DNA from: Sorghum bicolor
Taxonomy: Eukaryota; Streptophyta; Magnoliopsida; Poales; Poaceae
Reading direction: 5' to 3'
Length of the DNA: 64,000 bases
NCBI RefSeq assembly: GCF_000003195.3
Contig: NC_012871.2
Coordinates: 59,945,802 to 60,009,801, forward strand
Translations under genes and position numbers: made by a program
The notes under the pieces: generated by a model
Told to the model about the DNA's origin: nothing
Seen by the model: only the letters and a program-made list of their open reading frames with translations
Database searches by the model: none
Shown: piece by piece, positions 50,607 to 62,201 of the stretch
Numbering within the stretch: the first letter of the stretch is position 1
How the letters are laid out: the number at the start of each line of letters is the position of its first letter

Positions 50607-51004
50607 GCTTGTTTAGATGCAAAAAAACCTAAAACTTTACAAGATTCCTCATCACATCAAATTTTACGACACTTGCATGAAACATTAAATATAGATAAAA
50701 AAAGATAACTAATTGCACAGTTTACCTGTAAATCACGATACGAATCTTTTAAGTCTAGTTACTCTATGATTAGACAATGTTTATCAAATAAAAATGAAAG
50801 TGCTACAGTGTCAAAATTCAAAAAGTTTTTGGATCTAAACAAGGCCTAAATATAGATGAAAATAAAAATTAATTGTACAGTTTGTCTGTAAATCGCGAGA
50901 CGAATCTTTTAAACCTAGTTACTCCATGACTGGATAATGTTTGTCAAATAAAAACGAAAGTGCTACAGTGTTAAAATCCAAATTTTTTTTATCTAAACAA
51001 GGAC
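50607..51004. mobile_element. Family B MITE plus a second partial copy
   Basis: GGGCTTGTTTAGATGC through GATCTAAACAAGGCC (50845) forms one copy. A second right half follows directly from AAATATAGATG to ATCTAAACAAGG at about 51003, probably from unequal exchange. Confidence 0.75.
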
Positions 51005-51512
51005 TTGGTCTTGATCTAAATCAGGATGGTCTTGATTTGGTATTGTACTTCTTTTTGTCTCGATCTAAGATTCTCGATTGAATACGTTAACAGTTGAGCC
51101 AATATAAATAGTCAGACGAAAATCCAGACCAAAATTTTGGCTGAAATTTTACCTCTTTAGTATTAGGTATAGATATAGATATAGATTTAATGCTTCATGC
51201 ATACGTCTAAAGATTTGATGTGATAGAAAATCTTGAAAAGTTTTGTAAATGGGCGAGTGTTGACGAAGGATCAAATTGGCGTTCCGGAAGGACACGTTGA
51301 CGCATCGAAACTTTAGAATTCCCGAGACAACCAACGCTACATGATGAACCCGGTGGAACTGATTCTCGCTAGCGATGCACTCCATGCATGAACCACCAAG
51401 GAAACGTCTCCACTCTCCAGCGGAACCCTATTGAATATGTGGTGCTGACCTTTCAAAACCTATACGTACATTTTATATATCAAATAAAAAAAATTTCTTT
51501 TGATTTTGCTTT

Positions 51513-51760
51513 AGGCCTTATTTAGTTAATTCCAAAAACCAAAAACTTTTCAAGATTTCCTGCCACATCGAATCTTGCGACACATGCATGGAGCATTAAA
51601 TGTAGTCAAAAACCAAAACTAATTATATAGTTTAACTGTAAATCACGAGATAAAAATTTTAAGCCCAGTTCCAATTGTCTATAATTAAACAAATAATTAT
51701 CAAATAAAAACAAAAGTGCTATAATATCCAAACCAAAATTTGTTGAACCAAGCAAAGCCC
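51513..51760. mobile_element. Degenerate family B MITE
   Basis: Starts GGCCTTATTTAGTTAATTCC and ends near AACCAAGCAAAGCCC. Confidence 0.75.
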
Positions 51761-52771
51761 GCTAAGAAGTTGTCCTTGGAGCGCATCGATTTTTGGCCCA
51801 CTCGTGGCCCAGAAGGAGTTTAGCTACTGGCAGCTTTGGATCCATAACGTGGGCCTACGAGAGGCACAACAACTTCCGCGGCAACTCCGCCGCCGGCGGC
51901 CGGTCCCGGTCCCGGCGTTCCGCTGCACTCCCACAGTCCCACCTCTGCGTCCGCGGGGACGGGGTAGCCCTACTGAGCTTCGCAGCCTAACAAGTTTCTT
52001 GCCACCAGGTAGGCGCTTCCTACCTGCGGTTCCCTCGTTTCAGGATGCTGGATTTTGCATCCTGCTAGCACTGGCTCTGGCTCTGGCTTTGAGCGAGCAA
52101 TAAGGTAACTAGCCAACCCACGGGACCCCTTACTCTGTTTTATTTTGCCAACATTCGTCACTCTATTCTTCAATCTGCCTGATTCTGAGTAGACATTATT
52201 GCTTTCGTGGGATCCTTTCCGCCTGAGGTGCTCGCAGGCAAAGGTTTATTTTTTTTCTCTCAGGAGACAAAAACGTTCCTCTGAATGTTGCTGTGGCTTT
52301 GGAGAAAATAGCTATTATAGGACTCTAATCGTGCGGCTTCTTCGAAATAGGATTCTTAACGTTTGTTTATCTGAAATAGGACTCTAAACGTTGATAATAA
52401 GCTGTAATGACATTTTGTGTCTTTTTCATTTCTTTTTTTATCTAAATACATGTATTTGTTCCTAAAATGACCCTTTTATCCTTCAGTCATTAAACTGTTA
52501 TGGTAGTCTCCATTACAGAAAAAAAAACATCATAGCTTCCTGGCCTGTGTGTTGCCTTGTCCAGCTTATTTTTTTTTAATAAACTGATGCCTTGCTGCCA
52601 TGCCGCCATGGTCGTGGCTGCCGTGCTGGCTGGCCATGGTCATGGCAAATATTGGATGTCGGCCAGGTATCTCGCGCTGCTAGTGCTTCGCGCTGCCTGC
52701 AGCCTGATGTCCAGGCAGAGATCGCCAGCCACTGTTGGGGGCTCGGCTGATTTTGGGGATTGTAACGGAGG
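51761..52771. other. Spacer with unconserved frames
   Basis: The GC-rich patch at 51790-52000 gives frames without domains. It could be a decayed first part of the TrmO-like duplicate found just downstream, but I see no exon 1-4 match. Confidence 0.4.
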
Positions 52772-52890
52772 GTGAGAGTACCAAGACCGAAAGCAGGTAA
52801 GACGGGTGTTGTGCCGTGCCAACTAGATCACACATCTGCTGATCTGCCTAATCCAATCGGTCTTGGAGTGTCACCTGAAATGTTTCACGC
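52772..52890 (+). pseudogene. Decayed copy of TrmO-like exon 5 and a piece of the following intron
   Basis: Compare with 63243-63335: GTGAGAGTACCAAGACCGAA matches GTAAGGGTACCGAGATTGAA, CAACTAGATCACACATC matches CAACTAGATCACCACATC, and CTAATCCAATCGG is identical. It then joins AGTGTCACCTGAAATGTT, which at the intact gene lies about 70 bp into the next intron (63408). Internal insertions destroy the frame, so it is a relic. Confidence 0.8.
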
Positions 52891-53001
52891 TTAAAAATCG
52901 AGTAAGAATCACTTTAGCAAAATTGTATGGATAACATGCTAGATCTTGGCGAAAAACAATTCGGCTCTAATTAACAAGCTTAAATTACAAATTCAACTGA
53001 G

Positions 53002-56000
53002 CTAAAATTGAGCCGAACTTGATACTCGCACTGCTCGAGGGCTAGAGATCCTTTCACATCTGTAAATGACAAGTGACCCACTGTACATAAGCTTGTTTGT
53101 TTGTTCATGCATCTCTATTGCTCCGGCTTCTTGTCTCTGGCCTTCTGCATGTCCACCATCTTTAATTTCTCCTTGAGGCAAGATGTCATCTGAATCACCA
53201 CCATCTTTAATTTCTCCTTGTGGCAAGATATTATCTGAATCACCATTTTCATGTTCTACTTGTTTGCTTTTGCAGAAATAAATTGTTAAGGCGACCACAA
53301 GAGAGGTGGTTGAGGCAACTCCAGTGGCAATAGTCGGTCCTGCGAAACTGTCAAAGGTGAGTGTACCTGAACCAGAGATGGTGCCCACATTTTGGCAGTT
53401 GTTTTGATCTCCTATCCATTTCTTCTCAATCCGAGTTATAGTGTCTCCCCCTGTTATGTTGAGGATTGCTTGTGAGATGTCACCTATTATTGGCGATCCC
53501 TTCTGAAGTGCCTGTGGAAGAAGGTGCCCGTGTAAAAAACATGACCCAACTAAGACTATTATGCATCATTGTGGAAACTAGAATAAAGATGAATCTGAAC
53601 TTGGTTATGCCAAAGTAATTTTAATAAACATAGCTAAACTTACATATCCAAAACCTGCATTCTTATATATTGGTCCAACCATGGTGTATCCCTTGCAATG
53701 CTCCGCAAGGAATAATTTGAGGTATGGGATTTCATCCACAAGGGCAGCAACACCACCATTCTTGCATCCTCTGGAAAGCTCATCATGAAACTCTTCAGGG
53801 CTTTCATAGGGCTTGATCTTTGATACCTCAAAGCCTATTTCTTCCAAAAGATCCTTGATGTAGGAACCATGAGGATACCCAACACATTCTCCAGCTTTGA
53901 GAAGTTCTTCGACATTTGTTACAGTTGGGTAGAGCTGTTGAACAGTTAGCATGGATGTCAAGCTTGCAGTGTAGCTTGACTTGAGTACCAGAAGGAAAAA
54001 CAGCCATATGACCAACACGATCCGAGAGATAAGGCGTTTCACCTTCTCTTCTGCAGAGAGTTAACATACTTTTCAGATAGTATAAATCAAAGTTAAAAAG
54101 TACATAGTTCATAATGTCCAGATTTGCTAATCTTTACATGCATACGGTGATATAATGCCAATATATTCCTTCTTGCATCTGTAAAATTTTGTATTGGCTT
54201 GATAGTTCTCAGCACAACTGCACAATATTTGTCCCTGTTTGATCACATCTGTGCTGTAAGACATCAGACATGTCTTATGGACTCTGTGCATTTGGTGGAA
54301 ACCATATAACATTACACATTATTTTTCTGAGTTGTGAAAGCTTGTGCATGGCATTAACTAGGTATGAAAAAGGTGTATCAACTTGATCATTATGCTATAT
54401 CTATCCAAAAATTTACTAGAAAAAGAGTTACACTAAGGCACTCACTCTCTTCAAACAGGGAAAAATATATCATCGTAGCTAGCTGTCGGGGAACTGGACC
54501 ATGAATGTTCTTGTTGTTGCCTAGAAGCTCTAAAAACCATATCACAATGCCTGTGTAGATAAAGAGTATTATGGTCCCAATCCACATGCCAGGTGTGAGT
54601 GGCTTCAGGAAAATCCATGTATTCTTGCTTATGCTTTCCCTGACAGGAACAACCATTGCTATCCCTGATTGTGTATGGCTGAGTGAAGTCGACATACAAA
54701 CTTCTGTTGTACCTAATTGTTATGTCTCCAACTGCTATATCATATTTCTGTCAGGGTGCAAAAAAAAGTTTAACTAAGAGCTGTAAAGAGGAACAAATTA
54801 AACAAGAAAAGTTATGACCTCTATGTAATCAGATTGGTAGGACTATTTTGTGAAAACTAAATTCTGATGTTTAATGTGCAAGGTTGAGCATTTATGGATT
54901 AATAGTAAAACAAAATAATTTACCTCAGCAATATAGAAACATATTTATGACAGTCATGATTAATACATGACAAAATACGGAAAAATGGAATTGTGTGTTA
55001 TGCCAGTACATGGCATCCGTTGTTTTTTTGAAGGTCGGCATCCGTTGTTTTCATTTCATCTACAATAAGAATGACAAAGGGCTTATAGCTTGTCTTCTAT
55101 TATGGTATAACTGTCAGAAATTTATATTTATTTGAAATAACAGCATGGTATTGGAAATATCAGATGTTGAAAAGCATAATGTGTGCAGTTATAGTTTCAA
55201 CTTGAAAAAAAAAACCCAATATATTTCTTATCTTAAATGTAAATTTATTTGAAATAACAGCATGATATTGGAAATACTAGATCTTGAAAAGCATAATGTG
55301 TGCAATTATAGTTTCAACTTGAAAATAAAACCAATATATTTCTTACCTTAAGATAAACTTGATTGACAAAATCATCGTAGCTTGAACTTGAATTCTTCGT
55401 GATGTTAAATACTACATATTCATAAGGGAGTGCATAAGGTAGTCTCTTTACTGCCTCCTCAAAAACATCAATTGCAATGCCACTTGCTTTAATCACACCT
55501 GTGATGGAATTTTCAACAACATCTATGTATTTTTGATATTTATTTCCTGTGACTACACCAACTTGAAGCTTCTTCCCATTTGTTGGAATCTCCCAGCCCC
55601 TTGGGATCTTAGTAGATTCGCCTGGCCAAATCACAATTTTCAGATCATGTGTGGTGTTCCGGTATTTTATGTTTGACCTCTGGTCTAATTGCTGTGACAG
55701 TCCATTTTGTGCAGTCCAAAACCCAATCACTCTCTGTGCTTTTCCAACTACATTTATTATTTGAAACTTGGAAACTTGCAGCTGCCCATCTGAAAGGTCA
55801 AAGTCACCACTTAAACCTTCAAATTTATTTTGCAAGATTGCCTTTAGGATTGCTGGACCATTTCTTGATTTTTTCAAGGCTCCCAAACTTGTAGAGTTTT
55901 TCAGTGCAGGTGGTCTCAGAAATTTTGCTTGTCTCAGAATTTTTGCTTTAGTAACCTTGGCCTTTTCTGCTGCTTGAGCTAACCCCCAGATCGTATCATA

Positions 56001-57827
56001 GCTCCATAGTCCAAAGATGTTTAATTTCAATGTTGGGTCATTTGGATGATCATTTCGTGACCTCATATACCATCTCATGGTGAAGCTATCAAGTTCTTTT
56101 GATTTAGGAACATAGGACTCGACCCCCAAGGCACCATTCATTGCTTCCACGACTGAAGGATTTAGTAAATCAATGAGATTTGCTAGTCGATCTGTTATAA
56201 TCCATACAAACCCCTCGCTCATCATCCCAATTTCCTTTGCTTTTGTGAAGAATAGGGAGCCCAAAGATGGGGACATGTGCACCACAAAGACCCTTGTTTG
56301 CATTGTCATCAACTTGTAGAGTTCTTGGACAATTTGTTCACCTGTTGCTGATTCATCTAGCACACTCCGGTAGGGAACATGGACATCTTTTCCTTCGAGG
56401 ACATCGACAAGGTCTGCAATAATACCTTTACCGTCATCGTTGTCCATGTAGATAGGCACCACCTCTCTCCATCCATAAGTTTTGATTATGGAGGTGATGC
56501 TACTCACTTGTACAGAGTCATTCACTGTTGCTCGAACAAAATACGGAAGGTAATGTGAAGATAAATATGTGCTTCTTGCTGTGAACGATATAACTGGGAC
56601 TTGACACTTATTTCCAAGAGCTGATACAAACACAGCTTGAGAAGAATTCTGTGGTCCAATGATAGCTTGGACATTGTAGTTCTCCAGCAAGTCAATGACT
56701 GTAAAATTGGATGTAGAGATAGGCTGTAGCTTTTTAGTGCAAAGCAAATGTCTTCTATTCACAAACTCTGTACGCAGAATGGGATAACATGGAATAGCTC
56801 TACTATTTCAACGTAGGTTTTGTGAGAGATGGATTGCTTACTAGAATTCATTCACTGTACTGTTCAGATGTAATAGCAATGAATTGGGTGGTTCTGTTGG
56901 TCAGATCTTTTCAAGCATTTAGTTCAACACTTACGCCCCCTGCCCCCCTTCTTCCTTTATTTCTCGATTATCTCCCAAATCTCATATCTCAAAACATGTT
57001 TTGGTGTCATATGAACATATGAAGCTACCATTAAATTCATTTCAATTTGAACATGCATTACCATCAATGAAGGAACTGTGGGGAAATCAGCCTATACAGT
57101 ATTTCAAAATTTATGTGCCATTGCATAAGTGATTTTTCAACACATGGTTGCCAGTGTCATAAAACTGTGCTATTTCAGAAAAAAAACATATGCTCATCTA
57201 ATGCATCGATGCTTCTTGTTTTCTGCATCAAAACCACTACAGGTAGATCCCTTAGGTAAATGCTAAAATTCAGCAGTGGTATTGTTGAAAGTTCATATAT
57301 AATTGTCTAGTATTTATCCCCATATTACAACATAAGTAGTCATCAAATTGGTTAATTATTTGGTTATAGGTTGAAAGACCCTTCTGCCTTCTCATTTTCA
57401 TATAAGGATATCTGTTTAATTAGTGCAACAACACAAATGGAACATGGCATCTTTATGGACTATTCCAGATTTACTTTGTGTCCAAAAGATCAAACTTCTG
57501 AAATACTAAATGCAAAAACAATAGAACGTCAGTCCATAGCCAAGCATGTAATTTACCTGCAGCTGCAGCCTGCACATCATCAGTCATGGAATCCCTGACA
57601 TGGAGGACAAGCCGAGTGGTGTAGTTCGGATGGACAGCATAGAAATCTTCCACAGCAATTGAAATGCTTGTGCGTGCTACCTTCCCCACTGGTGTCCCCA
57701 AATCAAGTACCACTCCCACATGGAATTTTTCTACTTTATTTTCTGTAACCCCCAGCACAACATCATAGCTGAATGCTAAGAACAGGAGCATTGTGATCCT
57801 AACTGCTGCTGCCATCTCTTGTGGCAT
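53002..57827 (-). pseudogene. GLR: Glutamate receptor-like channel gene (5 exons) with a frameshift before M1
   Basis: Minus-strand exons: 57827-57557, 56698-55347, 54747-54446, 54050-53644, 53511-53002. All are GT-AG with matching phases, giving about 946 aa if one shift is allowed. Exon 1 has a signal peptide (ITMLLFLAFSYDVVLG) and the start of the ligand-binding ANF/LIVBP domain (FHVGVVLDLGTPVGK). Exon 2 holds the rest of that domain (VQAIIGPQNSSQA; YGWREVVPIY) and the S1 lobe. Exon 3 has S1 end, M1 and pore (WIGTIILFIYTGIVIWF). Exon 4 has M3 with the signature SYTASLTSMLTVQQL, then S2. Exon 5 has S2 end, M4 and a tail with a 15-residue repeat. At 54667-54672, just after YVDFTQPYT, two bases appear to be missing and SGIAMVVPV continues in another frame. 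Plant GLRs are non-selective, Ca-permeable channels of the plasma membrane. Either a broken allele or a sequencing error. Confidence 0.88.
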
Positions 57828-59506
57828 GCTGTTTGTAAATAAATCTGGTGCACTATTTATAGATGGAATTTGTCTGGTCTAATTAAAACTAATACAAATA
57901 AATAAGGAAGCTCCCTGCTTTTAATGTCAGTTGAACTGAATTTCGCTCTCAAGTTTCCGTAAGATTGCTTGACTTCGACTTGATCAAAATCTATCTCTTC
58001 TTTGTGGGTCCTGTCCGAGAACTTTTGCGGATGCTTTCCCAGCTGAGGTTTTCTTCCCTATCTTTTTCCACCATGCTCATCAATTCTGGCTTGGCTCTCT
58101 TCTTACTTTTCAAAGGCTCACTATCACTGCCTATGAGGTTGTACAGTCTGATGGTGCCTTATTTGTTGGTTCCCCCTCACTGACATTTTAGTATGTTGGA
58201 GTAGTAAGCTGATGACCGATCTTCCTCCCCTTGTTGCGGAACCTACGTTCCAGCAAGTTGAAGCATGGTCTCACCACAATGTTCCATGGCTGCAAGTCCT
58301 CATGAATTTGACATTTCGTTGGTGATATTATAGTACTAGGATTGGAACTGGGAGAGTGAATTTTCTCCTTGGAGGTGGTAGCTGTCAGAGAAAGTATCAT
58401 TAGACTAATGTGATGACCGTATGAGTATGTGATCTACCTGGAGAGAGCTTTCAAAATAAAGGATACACTGAATTTCTGTGTCTGTTTGCTTCGAGGGAAT
58501 GCTGTACTTGAATGTTTTCTTAGAGGTGGTAACTGTCAGAGAAAGTCAGTATCATTGAACTAATGTGATGACCGCATGAGTAAAGATATTTACGTGGATG
58601 GAGCTTTCGAAATAAAGGATATGCTGAATTTCTGTATCTGTGTGCTTCGAGGGGATGCTGTATTTCATTTTTCAGCTACGGTCTGGATACTTTTTGGTTG
58701 TCTCACAATGACGAGCATCCCTCAGTCCCTTACCGAACAGCAGCCAACCTTGGGCCGTGACGGTTCATGAGCATTCTGCACTGCAGTGCTGAATGCCAAG
58801 ACCATGATCATTGTGATCCTAACTGCTGTGGCTATATATGAGGTTTGCAGGAAAAACCTTTCTGAGCTGGTGCATTATTTGTGGAGATGTATGAGTTTCC
58901 TTACAAAGTGTTTGGTTTGAGGAATAGGTTAGTCTATCTTCTCATGTCTCACTTTCTTATTTGGTTTGCGAAATGGAATGAGTTGATACATCATTACCTT
59001 ATTTCTCACAAGCTTATAATTAGTACTAGTTTGAGGAACGGAGCCATTCTGCCAAATTTGCGTAAGAGTCATTATGATGTATTACCTTATTTGAAATAGG
59101 CTTTTCAAATCAAATATTCTAGAATGGTCTGATTCCTCAAACCAAACACCCTGTTAATGTCTCTGGTTTCTACGGAAGAGGGACCAGATGATGTTGCCAT
59201 GTCTCGTGTAAATTTGAACTGCACTTTGTCAGGTCTTTCTTTGACTACGCGACTTCTATTAAAACCTGTCTCTCTCTGTTCCCGTCGAAAGCAGCGGCTG
59301 TCTGCTCACCCAGTTGGTGTTTTCTGCCCTTCCCTTTTCTTTCAGGATTCCTGGTGGTTTCTTAGTTACTGCTGCTACTTTTCGAAGGCCTCATTGCCTG
59401 GGAGGTTACAGTCGGATGTCATTTTATTTCCTTTTCGCCTCATTGAACTGTGTGCCACGTCGCGTTGAAATAGGATGCCTCTAAGTTGAAGCATTTTCCT
59501 ACAACT
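57828..59506. other. GLR upstream region with duplicated relics
   Basis: A 150-bp direct duplication occurs at about 58372-58492 and 58523-58648 (GTCAGAGAAAG, AATGTGATGACCG and CAAATAAAGGAT-like phrases, period 151). The segment 58780-58870 resembles the 5' end of the GLR gene (57767-57865). The segment 59270-59460 resembles 57990-58170. No intact gene. Confidence 0.65.
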
Positions 59507-59508
59507 TA

Positions 59509-59742
59509 CTCCCTTCGTCCCAAAATAACCGTCGTTCTTACTTACCAAGAAACAACTTTGACTAAATATCTATTAAAAATATTAATACTTATAGTACATA
59601 ATTAGTATCATCAGAAAGATCTTTAAACCTAGTTTTTTAACAAATTTATTTGGAGATATAAATATTACACGTATTTTCTATAAATCTAGTCAAACTTGTG
59701 ATATGAAAACGTAAAACGACAGTTATTTTGAGACGGAGGGTG
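59509..59742. mobile_element. Stowaway MITE, about 234 bp
   Basis: CTCCCTTCGTCCCAAAATAA at the left and TTATTTTGAGACGGAGGG at the right, with TA on both sides (59507-59508, 59743-59744). This is the classic Tc1/mariner Stowaway terminus. Confidence 0.92.
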
Positions 59743-59744
59743 TA

Positions 59745-62201
59745 TTTGTTATTGGTGCAAGTGCAATGAACTTCTCTTGTAGCTTTTGATGGATGTCGGT
59801 GGATACTACGACTGGGAATGACCACAATATTATTTTGTCTTAAATCAGTCTCAATGGAAGTTTCATTTACATAAATAGGTTGTCACATAGGCATTTATGA
59901 TAACATGACATTGTATTTAAGAAGAGAGATATAACCCTTATGGCACGACCAACTCCCTATGTGTCATAAAATTAAATGCCTATGAAGCTATAAAATGAAA
60001 CTCTCTATTGAGAGTGTGTGTTTCATCCGAGTTTTATTTTATTTGCTATGACATGATAGTCTTGTAAACAACGTTATGAAACTCCATTAAAATTGGCTTT
60101 AAGCAGTTAAGCCTTTGTTTGAAACAAACTCCCACTAAAGGAAAACTAGTTCATTTTTCTACTCCCATATGGCCATATCCTAATGCCATATTTGGATGCC
60201 GTATGTTTTTTTGCGAGACCTAGTTACAGATATAGACACTCATAATACGAGCACACACTCACTCCTATGAACGTACTTACGCACACTCTATGTTTATGAG
60301 CACCTCTGAGGAACTGAGTTGGACAGGCAAATCTTGAGATTGACAAAGTTATCACAGGTGTCTTGTTATCGACAAACATGTCACCTACCACTGAAAGAAT
60401 GATGTTGTTAAATCTATATTTATATTCTGTTTAGTTCTTGCTAAATTTTAGCTAGCTAAACTTTAGTGACTTTAGTAGCTAAACTTCCAAACATATTAAC
60501 TAAAAAGGAGCTAACATAGATTAGTCCTACTAGTCATCTAAGAATAAATAAAATATTTTTAGCTAACTAAAGTTTAACAAGGGATAAACAACAAAAATTT
60601 CTTCCTCTAAATTTTGCTCATCGCACTCTTTGCCTGTTCGTATACGCGTCCATTCTCCAGAGCATAAAATTCCATTTTTACTAAGAATAGTAAATGATGA
60701 ATTAAATATTAGAGTTCTAATTAGTTTATTGTTCTATCCGTGACCTTAACTTACCCATGTTTATATGAGTTAGAATAGCGCATATCCAACTATGATCCTG
60801 TTGATTCTAAAATGTATTAGAACAGATAGTCAAATATGTAAATTATATTGAAACACATACAAAATCGCTAGTAAAGAAAAAAGAGAGGAGAAAACAGATA
60901 GGAACCCTCAACCAAATGAATTCACAAGTTTGGTACTAAATTCTAGACTCGTGAATTAAGTCCCAAATATAATAAGGCATGTGAATAGAGTCCCATATAA
61001 TTAAGAAAAAGTCTTTTTGACCCCCTCAATTTTTGAGGTCGTTTGATTTCCTGCCTCATTTATAAAATGTCTCTTTATCCTGCCCCACTCCCTTAAACCA
61101 CTTGTTTTTGCACCCTAGACAGTTTTGATGATAGTTTTTGCTGATGTGGTGCCATGCCAATCTAGCTACATATTAGCCACGAGAGGTAAATCAAACTAAA
61201 AATATATATTTTAAAAATACATAAAATACCATAATTTTTTAAAAAAACTATCAAATATTTATATATGAAAAATAATGCAATTATAATTCTAAAATCTGGT
61301 TTAATCTTAGAAAATTCATAATATTTTCCTTGCCAAGAGAGCTAAATCAGCTCGCCGCATGAGCAAGGTTATCTATGCTTTGCTGAACGAAGATGGCCAG
61401 GTGAGGCAAACAAGATCAGCAGAGTTCCCCGTAGGCCAGTACGGAGTATGTCCAAAGAAAATTTGAAAAAAAAGTATGAAATCTCTCTTAAGGGTGTTTA
61501 GTTCTACTTTCATCAAAAAAATTCTAGATTTTGATTTATTATTTTGCATAATGGAATTAAACATCATATAAAAGTTTTAGCAAAAAGATGACAATTCTCC
61601 ATTTTGGATTTTAGCATCAAGAGCCAAAAAAAATCCCAAAAGAGCCTCAAGAGGCCATAATGAGGACAACAAATTCTACATTTTAGATAGAACTAAACAG
61701 AACCGTGAAAATTTTGGTATTTTACATTTTATCATTTCAAAGTAGTTGACATTTTGTATTTTCCATTCCATGTGGAATTAACGCATGCCCTTAGGAGTGT
61801 TTATTTCCCCTTTCATCCCAAAAGTTCTTGGTTTTGATCCATCATTTTTCATAATAAAACTAAACATCATACAAAATTTTTAGCAAAATAGTTATTATTC
61901 TCCATTTTGGATTTTGACCTCAAAAGGTCAAAAAAAACCCAAAAAACCCTCAAGAGACTATAATAAAGATAATCAATTCGGTATTTTAGATAGAACTAAA
62001 CTTTTTTGTGCGAGATTTGGATGAAACTAAATTTAATCCTGAGAATTTTGACATTTTATATTACAATCGTTCCAAAGCCTATGTCTTAGCCACGGCCCTT
62101 AGTTAGTCGGCCCATGTTCTTCAACCCGAAGCGCAGCCCAGTTTCACCGAAGCCCATGTCTTAGCCACGGCCTCGGTGCCGTCGACTCGACGCCCTCCAC
62201 C
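59745..62201. other. Spacer upstream of the TrmO-like gene
   Basis: AT-rich, no gene. Two related stretches near 61490-61770 and 61795-62065 share TTTTGATTYATYATTTTKCATAAT, AGAGGCY and GATAGAACTAAAC phrases, indicating a tandem duplication or two copies of one degenerate element. The last 100 bp is GC-rich and repeats GCCCATGTCTTAGCCACGGCC once. Confidence 0.55.

Noticed and set aside
58560..59470. Short frames that might be GLR paralogue exons
   Set aside because: Only scattered similarity to the GLR 5' flank remains. No conserved receptor motif such as SYTASLTS is present.
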